Source of the DNA: Spartobacteria bacterium
GTDB taxonomy: Bacteria > Verrucomicrobiota > Verrucomicrobiia > Chthoniobacterales > Chthoniobacteraceae
Assembly: GCA_021324825.1 (NCBI GenBank)
Contig: JAJPII010000047.1
Location: forward strand, 62,001-126,000
Length of the DNA stretch: 64,000 nt
Direction of reading: 5' to 3'
Below the pieces are notes generated by a model. The model saw only the letters and a list, made by a program, of their open reading frames with translations, made no database searches and had not been told where the DNA came from. Position 1 is the stretch's first letter. Each line of letters opens with the position of its first letter. Positions 17,551-26,818 of this stretch are shown here, piece by piece. Both the position numbers and the translations under genes were made by a program.

Positions 17551-18620
17551 ACATCAAAAAAACCGCATTCACGACCCTCCAGGTCGTCGTAACCCTCGGC
17601 GTGCTCTACGTGGTTTTTCATGATCCGAAAAAACGGGCGCAAATGGGCGAGGCGCTCGGCCATTCGGACAAGATATGGCTCCTGGGCGGTTTTATCGCAT
17701 ACGGGTTCGTCGAGCTTTTCGCGGCGATCCGCTGGAATATCCTGTTGCGCGTGCAGGGGATCTATCTCAGTTCGCTGCGGCTTGGGGCGCTCCTGATGAT
17801 CGGGGTGTTCTTCAATCTGTTCCTGCCTGGCGGCACGGGCGGGGACGTGGTGAAGACCTACTTCCTGTTGAAGGAAACCTCGGACAAGAAAGCGCCCGCG
17901 CTGCTCGCCGTCCTCATGGATCGCATGGTGGGCCTGCTCGGCTTGATGGTCGTGACCATCGTCATGATGGGCTTGCGGTACAATTGGCTCGCCCGTTTCG
18001 CCGTCACCGCCAGCCTCGCGAACATCCTCCTGCTCATACTCGTCGCGGCGCTGGCTTCCATCGTCTTCTCGTTTGCCGTCACCAGCTTCGGCCTCGTGAA
18101 GAAACTGCCGCACAAGATGCCGTTCCGCGACAAGTTCGTGGAACTCTCCGTGGCGTATAATCTCTACGCCTCCGCCTGGCGCGCGACACTGCTGGCGTTC
18201 GTTTTTTCCATCGGCGTCCACATCGGCTCCTTCGTGGTGTTCTACTACTCCGGGCGCGCCTTCCGGGCCACGGCGTCGCTGCTGGATTTCTTCTCGATCA
18301 TGCCAATCGTCAACACGATCACCTCGCTGCCGATCAGCGTCGCGGGACTCGGCCTGCGCGAAAAGCTCTTCGAGGAGCTGCTCGGCAATCTCTGCAACGT
18401 GCCGCCCGCCGTGGCGGTGCTCATCTCCACGAGCGGATTTCTCGTCATCGGCGCATGGGGCGTTGTCGGCGGCGTCATTTACATGCTGTACCGGCCCTCC
18501 GAACACGCAAGGCTTGCGGAGATTTCGCGCGAGGTCACCCACGTCGAGGAAGAGATAACCCACGAAGCCGACCCGGAGGATTACCGGATCGACCATAAAG
18601 ACGAAGACGAAGGAAAATGA
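17547..18620 (+). CDS. Flippase-like membrane protein (lysylphosphatidylglycerol synthase TM / UPF0104 family)
   Basis: The protein has 357 residues and about eight membrane helices. It has the family hallmarks LFLPGGTGGDVVKTYFL (about residues 91-107) and, near the C-terminus, a PISVAGLGLREKLFEELLG motif. The start at 17547 is set by the ATGA overlap and gives a helix directly after MNIKKTAFTTLQ. Members include AglD-like and YbhN-like proteins that move or modify lipids. Its place in an operon with a reductase, a cyclase-like protein and a ketosynthase suggests a lipid-linked or exported product. The C-terminal tail is acidic. Confidence 0.87.
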   Translation: MNIKKTAFTTLQVVVTLGVLYVVFHDPKKRAQMGEALGHSDKIWLLGGFIAYGFVELFAAIRWNILLRVQGIYLSSLRLGALLMIGVFFNLFLPGGTGGDVVKTYFLLKETSDKKAPALLAVLMDRMVGLLGLMVVTIVMMGLRYNWLARFAVTASLANILLLILVAALASIVFSFAVTSFGLVKKLPHKMPFRDKFVELSVAYNLYASAWRATLLAFVFSIGVHIGSFVVFYYSGRAFRATASLLDFFSIMPIVNTITSLPISVAGLGLREKLFEELLGNLCNVPPAVAVLISTSGFLVIGAWGVVGGVIYMLYRPSEHARLAEISREVTHVEEEITHEADPEDYRIDHKDEDEGK

Positions 18621-18633
18621 GATTCCCCTCGTC

Positions 18634-19290
18634 GTGGCGAACTTCGCCATGACCTGGGACGGGCGGATAACGACGCGGAACCTGACCCGCTCCGATTTCT
18701 CCTCGCGCGAGGACAAACGGCGGCTGCTCGAAATCCGCGCCCGCGGCGACGCGCTGCTCGTAGGCCGGGGAACGCTCTCGGCGGAAAATATGCGGATGGG
18801 GCTGCCGGATGCCGGCCTGCGCGCCGCGCGTCTCCGGCGAAAGCAGGCGGAGTATCCCATCCGGGTCATCGTCAGCAACTCGGGGCGCATCCCGCCGAAC
18901 CTGCGCGTCTTCAGGGGCTCTTTCTCTCCAGTCCTGATCTATTCGACCGCCCGGATGCCGAAAGCCGCGCAAAAACGCCTCGCCCCCCTCGCCACGCTGC
19001 ACCTGGCCGAAGGCCGCGCCGTCAACCTGCGCGCGATGCTCGAAGACCTCAGCGCCCGCCACGGAGTCAAGCGTCTCATATGCGAAGGGGGCGCCGCCCT
19101 CTTTCGCAGCCTGCTCCAGGAGGGCCTCGTCCACGAACTCAACCTCACGCTCTGCCCGCGCATTTTCGGCGGCGCCAGGGCGCCTTCGCTCACGGGACCG
19201 CCGGGTTCCTTTCTCCCGCGGGCGATCCCGGGCCGCCTCCGGCGCATGGAAGTGGTGGGAGACGAATGCTTTTTGCGCTACGTTCTTTGA
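18634..19290 (+). CDS. RibD C-terminal/dihydrofolate-reductase-family reductase
   Basis: This 218-residue protein of the RibD_C fold reads VANFAMTWDGRITTRN at the start, then LLVGRGTLSAENMRM and VKRLICEGGAALFRSLLQEGLVHELNLTLCP. These are NADPH- and substrate-binding segments of pyrimidine or pterin-type reductases. The start is probably the GTG at 18634, 13 bases after the flippase-like gene. It lacks the deaminase half of RibD and no other rib gene is nearby. It may serve riboflavin synthesis or an unrelated reduction in this operon. Confidence 0.82.
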   Translation: MANFAMTWDGRITTRNLTRSDFSSREDKRRLLEIRARGDALLVGRGTLSAENMRMGLPDAGLRAARLRRKQAEYPIRVIVSNSGRIPPNLRVFRGSFSPVLIYSTARMPKAAQKRLAPLATLHLAEGRAVNLRAMLEDLSARHGVKRLICEGGAALFRSLLQEGLVHELNLTLCPRIFGGARAPSLTGPPGSFLPRAIPGRLRRMEVVGDECFLRYVL

Positions 19291-19303
19291 GCCTCTCAAA
19301 AAA

Positions 19304-19738
19304 GTGCATACCACCAACTCCATAGTCATCCAGGCGCCGAAAGAGGACATCTTTGAAACAGCCGCCAACCTGAAGGAGTGGCCCAACATCCTCACCCATT
19401 ACCGTTACATCTGCTACTACCAGCGGGGAATCACCCGCAGGCGGGTGAAGATGGGCGCCAGCCGATCCGGCATTCCCGTGGCGTGGCTCTCGGAGCAGGA
19501 GATCGACCGCGACGCATGGGAAATCCGCTTCCGGCACCTGGAGGGGTGGACGAAAGGGATGTTCGTCGTGTGGAAATTCAAGGAGACTCCCGGGGGAGTT
19601 TTCGTCGAAATCATCCATGACCTGAAGTTTCGTGTTCCGTTTCTATCCCTGGTGGCCGAGAAGATCATCGGGGACTTTTTCGTGAAACACATCGCCGACC
19701 AAACCCTTGCCGGAATAAAGAAGCACCTGGAGAAATGA
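19304..19738 (+). CDS. SRPBCC (START-like) protein, polyketide cyclase-like
   Basis: This GTG-started, 144-residue protein has the helix-grip fold pattern: an N-terminal strand (TNSIVIQAPKEDIFETAANL), WPNILTHY, and a long C-terminal helix after FVEIIHDLKFRVPF. SRPBCC proteins bind hydrophobic ligands and include polyketide cyclases. It directly precedes a ketosynthase gene with an ATGA overlap (19735-19738). That context favours a cyclase or lipid-binding role linked to acyl-chain synthesis. The function is inferred, not demonstrated. Confidence 0.8.
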   Translation: MHTTNSIVIQAPKEDIFETAANLKEWPNILTHYRYICYYQRGITRRRVKMGASRSGIPVAWLSEQEIDRDAWEIRFRHLEGWTKGMFVVWKFKETPGGVFVEIIHDLKFRVPFLSLVAEKIIGDFFVKHIADQTLAGIKKHLEK

Positions 19739-20979
19739 ACGGACGCCGGCGCGCGGTCATAACGGGTTTGGGGCCGATAACGTGCATCGGGACGGGAAAG
19801 GAGGAATTTTGGGCCGGCATCCTCAAGGAAGAGAGCGGCGTCCGGCGCATCGAGAGCTTCGACACCGGCGCATTCCGGGCGCACTTCGGCGGGGAGATAA
19901 CCGGCTGGGACCCGGCGCGCTTCTTCCCGCCGCATCGCGTCAAGCGCCTGGACCGTTACGCGCAATTCGCGGTCGCCTCGGCGCTCCTGGCGTTGGAAGA
20001 CGCGGGCCTCCCCTTCTCGCGCGAAAACGCCCAAAGCCGTATCGGCGTCAGCTTCGGCACGGCGCTGGGCGGCATCTCGAACGCCGAGGAGGAGCACCTC
20101 CATTTCCTTCACAAAGGACCGCGCGGAGTCAACCAGACCCTGGCGCTGCAAGTCTTCGGCGGCTCGGCGCATTCCAACATCGCCATCGAATGCGGCTTCC
20201 AGGGGCCCGGCACGACTAACTCGAACAGTTGCGCCAGCGGGACGATTTCGGTGGGCGAGGCGCTCCGCTACATCCGCGACGACATGGCGGACGTCATCGT
20301 GGCCGGCGGGGCGGAGGCGCCGCTCAGCCCCCTCACCTATGGCGCGTTCGACATGATCAAGACCATGAGCCGGTTCGAGGGCGACCCGCGGCTGGCGTAC
20401 CGGCCGTTCGACCTGCACCGCGACGGCTTCGTCATGGGCGAAGGCGCCGCCAGCCTCATCATCGAGGAATACGGGCACGCCCGGGCGCGGGGCGCATCCA
20501 TCTACGCGGAGGTGCTCGGCTACAGCCTCAACAACGACGCGTATCACATGACAACCCCGCGGCCGGGCGGCGAACCGGTCATCCGCGCGATGCGCGAAGC
20601 CCTTGCCGACGCCGGCGTTCCCCCGGAGAAAATCGGCTACATCAACGCGCACGGCAGCTCCACGCAACTCAACGACGCGAACGAAGCGGCCTGCGTGAAA
20701 GCCGTCTTCGGCGAGCGCGCCCGCGAGATTCCGATCAGCGGCACGAAGCCGTACACCGCGCATCCGCTCGGCGCCACCGGCGCGATGGAGGCGATCATCT
20801 GCGCGCTGGCGATGGAGCGCGGCTTCATCCCGCCCACTTTGAATTGGAACACGCCCGACCCGGCGTGCGACTTGGATATCGTCCCAAACAAAGGCCGCCG
20901 GCAAAAAGTCGACTACGCGCTGAGCAACTCCTTCGGCTTCGGCGGCATCAACGCCTGCATCGTCCTCGGCAAGGTGTAA
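19735..20979 (+). CDS. Beta-ketoacyl-ACP synthase II-like ketosynthase (FabF family)
   Basis: This 414-residue condensing enzyme has the thiolase-fold Cys-His-His triad. The Cys is in NSCASGT (about residue 166), with His in NAHGSST (about 306) and His in YTAHPLGATGA (about 342). The C-terminal NSFGFGGINACIVLG is typical of FabF. It condenses malonyl-ACP with an acyl-ACP. It is not in a fab cluster: no acpP, fabD or fabG is adjacent, and it is coupled to a cyclase-like gene. A secondary, polyketide-like role is therefore possible as well as fatty-acid elongation. Confidence 0.92.
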   Translation: MNGRRRAVITGLGPITCIGTGKEEFWAGILKEESGVRRIESFDTGAFRAHFGGEITGWDPARFFPPHRVKRLDRYAQFAVASALLALEDAGLPFSRENAQSRIGVSFGTALGGISNAEEEHLHFLHKGPRGVNQTLALQVFGGSAHSNIAIECGFQGPGTTNSNSCASGTISVGEALRYIRDDMADVIVAGGAEAPLSPLTYGAFDMIKTMSRFEGDPRLAYRPFDLHRDGFVMGEGAASLIIEEYGHARARGASIYAEVLGYSLNNDAYHMTTPRPGGEPVIRAMREALADAGVPPEKIGYINAHGSSTQLNDANEAACVKAVFGERAREIPISGTKPYTAHPLGATGAMEAIICALAMERGFIPPTLNWNTPDPACDLDIVPNKGRRQKVDYALSNSFGFGGINACIVLGKV

Positions 20980-21048
20980 GCCTGCTGGTCGAACGAAAAG
21001 CGCAGTCGCCCCGGCCTGCAAACCGGCCTGAAAGATCGAAAATTCCGC

Positions 21049-21555
21049 TCACCCATCGCCGAAATGCGCCGGCCTGCGCTCCAGCGGTGTTGTCCTCGGC
21101 TTCATGGTGCGAAAGGCTTTCGTCAATCGCTGCACGTCGTCTCCCGTCAGGCCGCCGGGGATGGAAAGGATCCCGTCCGAAACGCGGCGGTCGATCAGCA
21201 TGTCGGTTATCTGCCTGCCGTTGACTACGGCCACCAGCGACGTGCCCCTCCTCTCGACGCTGACCCTGTCCAGCTTGGCCGTGCCGTTCAGGTCCAGTTT
21301 GAAGGCGCAACCCATCGTCCCGTCCGCCGCGGGGAAAAGGTAGATCGTTTCCACGTCGCGCTCCGAGATGACGGGCACTTTCTGGATATACGTTTGGCGC
21401 GGCGGGAACTGAAGCTGCACCGGCATCTGGAAATTCTCCGTGGTTTGCGGATCCGCCTCTTCATAGAAGCGAACGGTTGTCGGCGGCAGCTTCTTTGAAA
21501 AAGCGACGAGGAAGAATGCCAGCAACGGAAGCGCGAGGCGGAATGCTTTGGTCAT
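21049..21555 (-). CDS. Exported hypothetical protein
   Basis: The chosen start at 21555 gives a signal peptide (MTKAFRLALPLLAFFLVAFS) and a 168-residue product; the frame upstream of it is a shadow of the divergent gene. The mature part is beta-rich. It has a Pro/Gln-rich stretch (MPVQLQFPPRQTYIQKVPVI), a strand with TMGCAFKLDLNG, and a C-terminal basic segment. It matches no family I recognise. It is convergent with the ketosynthase gene and divergent from the BsuPI-like gene 36 bases away. Confidence 0.7.
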   Translation of the reverse strand: MTKAFRLALPLLAFFLVAFSKKLPPTTVRFYEEADPQTTENFQMPVQLQFPPRQTYIQKVPVISERDVETIYLFPAADGTMGCAFKLDLNGTAKLDRVSVERRGTSLVAVVNGRQITDMLIDRRVSDGILSIPGGLTGDDVQRLTKAFRTMKPRTTPLERRPAHFGDG

Positions 21556-21591
21556 TCGAAAGAAGGTATCCCGCGCCGCGCCGGGAACCAA

Positions 21592-22173
21592 ATGAATTTG
21601 CAACCCAGCCCGCGCTCGGCTAACAATTCGCTTGTGAAATTCGTCAAGATCGCCTCCCTGGCCATGCTCTTCCTGGTTCTCGCGGCGCCGGGCAGGGCCG
21701 AGGAAAACGCCGACGCTTCCCCCACGCCGAAGCCGGGCTTTGTCTTCCGCTTCTTCGGGATGTTTCACCACTCGAAAAAGCCCGCGGAAAAGGCGTCGTT
21801 GCGCGGCGGTCAGTTCGCCCTGGCGCTGGATGTGGCGCCGCTGCCCGTGAAGCTCTCCGAGTCGCGCCAGATTCGGGTCACGCTCGTCCTGACCAACAAG
21901 TCGAAATCGTTTGTCCATCTCGAATTCCCGACAACCCAGCGCATCGAAATCCTAATCCGCGACAAGGCGGGGAAACTCGTCACCCAATGGTCGGAGGATC
22001 AGTCCTTCGCGAACGAGCCGAGCTACATCGCGATCAATCCCGGCGAGCGAGTCGAGTATTCGGAGTCCGTGCCGACGCGGGAAATGTCCGCGGGCCAGCC
22101 TTACACTCTCGAAGGATTCTTCCCGAACTACGACGACCTGAAGACGACCAGGACCATCGTGCCGGAAAAGTGA
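21592..22173 (+). CDS. Exported protein with BsuPI-like (proteinase-inhibitor fold) domain
   Basis: This 193-residue protein has an N-terminal hydrophobic segment (VKIASLAMLFLVLAAPGRAEE). A GTG at 21634 is an alternative start that would give a tidier signal peptide. The mature domain (about residues 80-190) carries VTLVLTNKSKSFVHLEF, then RDKAGKLVTQWSE and a final extended strand. This is the pattern of the BsuPI intracellular proteinase-inhibitor domain found in many exported proteins. No protease partner is evident. The domain call is by recognition and is moderate. Confidence 0.65.
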   Translation: MNLQPSPRSANNSLVKFVKIASLAMLFLVLAAPGRAEENADASPTPKPGFVFRFFGMFHHSKKPAEKASLRGGQFALALDVAPLPVKLSESRQIRVTLVLTNKSKSFVHLEFPTTQRIEILIRDKAGKLVTQWSEDQSFANEPSYIAINPGERVEYSESVPTREMSAGQPYTLEGFFPNYDDLKTTRTIVPEK

Positions 22174-22180
22174 CTCCCCC

Positions 22181-23098
22181 TTACTCGAATTTCAGCCGAG
22201 GGTCCAGGCAGACCAACACGATATCCACGACGAGGTTGAACAGGATGATGAGCGTGGCGTAGAAAAGGACGGTGCCGAGCACCATCGTGTAGTCGCGATT
22301 CAGCGCCGCCGTCACGAAGAATCTGCCCAAGCCGGGCGCCTGGAAGATCGTCTCCACCACGAAGGAACCCGTCAGGAGCCCAGCCGCCGCCGGGCCCAGG
22401 AAGGAGACGACCGGCAAAAGGCCCGCTTTCAGCGCGTGCCGGAAGAGGATGCGCGTCTCCGACGCCCCCTTTGCGCGCGCCGTCCGGATGAAGTCCCGCG
22501 AAAGGACATCGAGCATCCCTCCCCGCGCGAGCCGCGCCACGTAGGCCGCGTACCCCGCGCCAAGCGTGATCGCCGGGAGGATGCGGTCGCGCGGATCGAA
22601 CCACCCTTGCGCGCTGAAGAAGTGCAGCCGCAGGGCGAAAAGCAGGATCAGCAGCGGCCCCAGGACGAAGGTGGGCAGACAAATGCCCGCCATCGAAAAC
22701 GAGGAGGCGAGATAATCCGAGGCGCTGTTGGGCCGCATGGAAGCCGCGACGCCCGCCGCGATCCCTATGATGAGCGCGATGAGCAGCGCGTACACGCCGA
22801 GTTCCAGCGACACGGGAAACGATTCGGCGATCAGTTCATTGACGGTGCGGTTCGAATATTTGAAGGACGGCCCGAGATCGCCGTGCAACAAACTCCCCAT
22901 GTAGTCGAAATACTGGCGGTACAGCGGCTTGTTCAATCCATAGTGCGCCTCCAGGTTCCGGCGGATTTCGGGCGTCACGTTTTTCTCGGCGGAAAACGGC
23001 CCGCCGGGCGCCAGCCGCACGCCGAAGAATGTGAGCGTGGCGATGACGAACAACACGGGGATCGTTTCCAGCAGCCTGCGCAGAATAAAGCGAACCAT
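22181..23098 (-). CDS. Peptide ABC transporter permease, DppB/OppB type
   Basis: This 305-residue inner-membrane permease has about six helices. It starts MVRFILRRLLETIPVLFVI, the usual N-terminus of DppB/OppB. Further hallmarks are RRNLEAHYGLNKPLYRQYFDY, the EAA loop around RTARAKGASETRILFRHALK, and the end VCLDPRLKFE. It lies three bases downstream of the solute-binding protein gene. The expected partner permease (DppC) is not in the window. Confidence 0.93.
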   Translation of the reverse strand: MVRFILRRLLETIPVLFVIATLTFFGVRLAPGGPFSAEKNVTPEIRRNLEAHYGLNKPLYRQYFDYMGSLLHGDLGPSFKYSNRTVNELIAESFPVSLELGVYALLIALIIGIAAGVAASMRPNSASDYLASSFSMAGICLPTFVLGPLLILLFALRLHFFSAQGWFDPRDRILPAITLGAGYAAYVARLARGGMLDVLSRDFIRTARAKGASETRILFRHALKAGLLPVVSFLGPAAAGLLTGSFVVETIFQAPGLGRFFVTAALNRDYTMVLGTVLFYATLIILFNLVVDIVLVCLDPRLKFE

Positions 23099-23101
23099 GA
23101 G

Positions 23102-24700
23102 CTATTCCTGGAGATAGACGAACTTGTACGGATGTTGGTTGAGGATTGTCGGAAACCATCCTTTTACAGAAGGACTAAGCAGGTATTTCGACGTGTAAAA
23201 ATAAATTGGAAGGATCGGCATTTCATCCAACAGGATGGACTCCGCTTTCCCGAAGACCCCGAGCCGCGCCGCGGGGTCCGTCGTCCTGCCCGCCTCGGCG
23301 ATAAGGCGGTCGTATTCCGCGTTTGACCAGCCGGTCTCATTGTTGCCGCCGCCGGTCAGCCACATATCGAGGAACGAGTTGGGATCGACGTAATCGCCTA
23401 TCCAGCCCGCGCGGCATATCTGGTAGGCGAGCTGCAACTGCGAGTCGAGATAAACCTTCCACTCCTGGTTGTTCAACTGCACGTCGACGCCCAGGTTTTT
23501 ATGCCACATCTCCTGCAACGCCTCGGCTATGACACGGTGGCCCTCGTCGTTGTTATAGAGAATCTCGATTGGCGGCAGGCCCTTGCCGTCGGGGTAACCC
23601 GCCTTCGCCAGCAGGGCCTTCGCGGCGGGTATGTCCGTGCGCAGGACCGGCTTGGCATAGTATCCCGCCGTTCCCGGCGGAGTAAAGCACGTCGCAGGCT
23701 TCTCCCCTGCCCGCGTGATATTCGTTACTATGCTCTCGCGGTCTATTGCGAGAGAGAGCGCCTGCCTCAGCTCCTTTTGCTTGAGGAACGGCTTGGTTAC
23801 GTTGATCCGGTAGAAGTACGTGCCCAGGTAAGTATCGTTCCTGAATATTTCGGGCTTCTTTTTATAGATATCAATTTTCGGCAACGGGACGGTGGCGGTT
23901 ACGTGCAACTGGCCCGAACGGAAGGCTCGCTCCTCGGAACTCGAATTGTCGATGGGGAAGAACTTGATCGCATTCAGGCGGACGCGGTCCTTGTCCCAGT
24001 AATACGGGTTCTTTTCCACGACGATGATCGAGTTTGTTTTCCACGTTTTAAGACGGAACGGGCCGTTGCTGACCATGTTGCCGGGACGCGTCCAGCGCGT
24101 GCCCCTCTCATCCAGCCTGCCGAATTTGACGATGCTCCGGACCGGCACGGCGAACCAGGAGTAGTGATTCAGCAGCGAGAGAAAATACGGCGTGGGATTT
24201 TCGAGCGTGACCTGAAGCGTGCGGTCATCCAGTGCGCGGAACCCGACTTTGCCGAAGTCTTTGATGTCGCCCTTGCTGAAGGCTTCCGCGTTTTTCACGG
24301 GGAAGAGCATGTAGTTATACTCCGAGGCGAGCGCGGGCGAGAGGATGCGCTTATAGGATTGCACAAAATCGTCCGCTGTAACCGCATCGCCGTTCGTCCA
24401 TTTCGCCTCCCTCAGGCGGAAGGTATAGACCTTCCCGTCGGGCGAGATATCCCAACTCTCCGCCGTGCCCGGGATGGGATGCAGGTCATGCGGGTCTTCC
24501 GACACCAGCCCTTCAAAAAGCGCCCGCAGGATGTTGTCTTCCGGGATGCCGGTCACGACCTGCGGATCGAGGTCCTGCGGCTCCGTGCCGTTTCCGATGA
24601 GGAGGATTTGCTCCTTGTCCGCCTTTGCAACCTGGGTCTGCCGCACGCCGCACCCCGCGAGAAGCGCGCACCCGACGAAGATGGCCGCGGCCCGGATCAC
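23102..24700 (-). CDS. Oligopeptide ABC transporter substrate-binding lipoprotein, OppA family
   Basis: This 532-residue family 5 solute-binding protein has a lipoprotein signal with lipobox LAGC (Cys about residue 17). Family segments include GTEPQDLDPQVVTGIPEDNI, the KRILSPALASEYNYML region, and PYYWDKDRVRLNAIKFF. It would deliver peptides to the permease encoded next. Its start overlaps the stop of the M3 peptidase (24697-24700), so uptake and cleavage are coupled at the transcript level. Confidence 0.93.
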   Translation of the reverse strand: MIRAAAIFVGCALLAGCGVRQTQVAKADKEQILLIGNGTEPQDLDPQVVTGIPEDNILRALFEGLVSEDPHDLHPIPGTAESWDISPDGKVYTFRLREAKWTNGDAVTADDFVQSYKRILSPALASEYNYMLFPVKNAEAFSKGDIKDFGKVGFRALDDRTLQVTLENPTPYFLSLLNHYSWFAVPVRSIVKFGRLDERGTRWTRPGNMVSNGPFRLKTWKTNSIIVVEKNPYYWDKDRVRLNAIKFFPIDNSSSEERAFRSGQLHVTATVPLPKIDIYKKKPEIFRNDTYLGTYFYRINVTKPFLKQKELRQALSLAIDRESIVTNITRAGEKPATCFTPPGTAGYYAKPVLRTDIPAAKALLAKAGYPDGKGLPPIEILYNNDEGHRVIAEALQEMWHKNLGVDVQLNNQEWKVYLDSQLQLAYQICRAGWIGDYVDPNSFLDMWLTGGGNNETGWSNAEYDRLIAEAGRTTDPAARLGVFGKAESILLDEMPILPIYFYTSKYLLSPSVKGWFPTILNQHPYKFVYLQE

Positions 24701-26781
24701 TTGATCCCGAGTTTTTCCAGGAACGGTTGGATCGAGCGCGGGCGGCCAAGGAATTTCTCAATCGAGATGTTCACGTCGCGCGTGTCTCCGCGCGCGTAAA
24801 TTTCGTCCCGCAACCGCCGGCCCGCATCCGGGTCGAAGAACCGCTTGGGCGCATTTTGGAAGACGGTCGCCATGTCCGCCGCGATGGCGTCCGCCCATGC
24901 ATAACCATAGTAACCCGCGTCATAACCGCCGCAGAGATGGTCGAAGGAGGCTATCGTCGCCGTCCCGGGTTCGACCGGATAGAAAACTTTGCTCATGATG
25001 TCGTTGGATATCTTGACGACATCCTTCGGCTTGCCGTCCGGCGCCGCGTGGATCGCCAGGTCCAGAAGCGCGAAACCGATCTGCCGCCGGTAGAAATTGC
25101 CGATCGTGGCCTTCTGCGAGTCCTTCAGCTTGTCGAGAATCTCCGCCGGTATTTTCTTGCTTGGGTCGCGGTAGTCGGCGGCGAACGAATCGAGCACGCC
25201 CTTGTCCCAGCCCCAATATTCCAGCATCTGCGAAGGCGCCTCGACGAAATCGCGCGGGACATTCGTGCCCGCGAAACGGCCGAAGTTCGCCCGCGTGAGG
25301 ATCGAATGCATCCCGTGGCCGAACTCGTGGAAGATGGTGACGACGTCGTCATGCGTCATCAGCGAAGGCTTGCCCGGGGTTGGCGGCGGGAAGTTGCAAA
25401 TGAGAGCCACGGTCGGCCGCTGGTAGCGCCCGTCCGGCAGGCGCGACCCTTCGATGATGCCAAACTGCGCGAAGTGGTTGTATTTCCCCTCGCGCGGAAA
25501 CATGTCGAGATAGAAAAGACCAAGCGGTTCGTTCGTCTTCGCGTCGCTTACCGCGTAAAGGCGGAGGTCATCCACCCATTTATAAGGAGGGGTGACGCGC
25601 TCTATCTTTATCCCGAAGATGGTCTGGTAAATGGCGAACATCCCCTCCAGGACTTTCTGGTACGGGAAATAAACCCGCAGCGCTTCCTCATCGATATGAA
25701 ACCGCTGCTGGTGGAGTTTCTCGCTGTAGTAACGCCAGTCCCAGCCGTTGATGATCGCGTTTGCGTCACCCGTCTCGGCGGCTTTCAGCTTCCTTAGCTC
25801 CTCTTTCTCGGCGTCAAATTTCGGCTCGAGGCCCGCGCAGAGATCATTGAGGAATCGCGTCGCGGTCTTTTCGTTCTTCGCCATCATCGGCTCGATGCGG
25901 TAATCCGCCCACGAGGCGTAATGAAGCTTCGCGGCCAGTTCGTCGCGGATGCCGACGATCTGTTGCATGAGCGGGACGTTCTCCGCCTCCGTCCGGCTGT
26001 CGCGGGCTATCGAGACCCGCTTTCGCGTCGCCTCGACGGAGCAGTTGTCCAGCACCTCCAGCACCTGGAACGTCACATTGGCGTCGAGCGTGTAGTCGTC
26101 CGCGCCGGTCTTGACGCTTTTTTCATCGAGCAAATCCCGCGGCACGCCCGCAAGCTGCGCCCGTGTGAAATGGAGCGGGGCGTGCGTCTTGCGGATGTTG
26201 TTCTGGAAATCGGTCTCCAATTTGGAAAGCTTCATGAAGAGTTGCTCGATCTCCTTCTGCCGATCCTTCGGGAGATCAAGACCCGCGCGGCGGTAGTCGC
26301 GCATCGTTTCCTCGAGCAGGCGGGCGTTCTCGCCTTCCAAGCGCGGTTTCGTGTCCGCATACGCTTTGACGGCATTATAGACATCCTGGCGGTAGTTCAC
26401 GCTCACCGACCAGTCGTCCATCTCCTTTATTCCGTCCGTCGCCGCATTGCGCATCGCCTCGTCGGGACTGGCGTTCTTGAGAATATCGAGCCGGCTCTCC
26501 GTCAACCCGGCGACATAGGTTACGTAATCAAGCGCCCGCAGCGTGTTGTCGAAGGTGACGCCGGCGGCGGCGAGTTTCCCGATCGCGTCCAGCCCCGCGT
26601 TGCCCTCCGCGATCGCCTTCGCCGCCGAAGCGGCGACCGCCTTGGGTGTGGTCTCGAACGGCGGCAGGCTGATGATTTCATTGTAAGCCTTGGCGCGTTC
26701 CTGGAATTCCTCCACCGATTTTTCCTGGGCGGCGACTGTGAGGGCGGAGGCGAGAAACGCGACGAATAAATAGGATTTCAT
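24697..26781 (-). CDS. M3 family metallo-oligopeptidase (thimet/Dcp-like), exported
   Basis: The protein has 694 residues when started at 26781, where MKSYLFVAFLASALTVAAQ gives a signal peptide. The zinc site is HEFGHGMH at about residue 483, with the third ligand expected in the following EAPSQMLEYW (Glu). The LICNFPPPTPGKPSLM segment before it is typical of M3A peptidases. It would cut short peptides in the periplasm or at the outer face of the inner membrane. It is the first gene of the transporter operon. Confidence 0.92.
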   Translation of the reverse strand: MKSYLFVAFLASALTVAAQEKSVEEFQERAKAYNEIISLPPFETTPKAVAASAAKAIAEGNAGLDAIGKLAAAGVTFDNTLRALDYVTYVAGLTESRLDILKNASPDEAMRNAATDGIKEMDDWSVSVNYRQDVYNAVKAYADTKPRLEGENARLLEETMRDYRRAGLDLPKDRQKEIEQLFMKLSKLETDFQNNIRKTHAPLHFTRAQLAGVPRDLLDEKSVKTGADDYTLDANVTFQVLEVLDNCSVEATRKRVSIARDSRTEAENVPLMQQIVGIRDELAAKLHYASWADYRIEPMMAKNEKTATRFLNDLCAGLEPKFDAEKEELRKLKAAETGDANAIINGWDWRYYSEKLHQQRFHIDEEALRVYFPYQKVLEGMFAIYQTIFGIKIERVTPPYKWVDDLRLYAVSDAKTNEPLGLFYLDMFPREGKYNHFAQFGIIEGSRLPDGRYQRPTVALICNFPPPTPGKPSLMTHDDVVTIFHEFGHGMHSILTRANFGRFAGTNVPRDFVEAPSQMLEYWGWDKGVLDSFAADYRDPSKKIPAEILDKLKDSQKATIGNFYRRQIGFALLDLAIHAAPDGKPKDVVKISNDIMSKVFYPVEPGTATIASFDHLCGGYDAGYYGYAWADAIAADMATVFQNAPKRFFDPDAGRRLRDEIYARGDTRDVNISIEKFLGRPRSIQPFLEKLGIK

Positions 26782-26818
26782 TGGCAACCGCCCGAACGAT
26801 AGCATCCAAACCGGCAAA

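Noticed and set aside
20980-21048. Terminator between ketosynthase and the exported protein gene
   Set aside because: CCGG repeats pair only over 4 bases and no T run follows.
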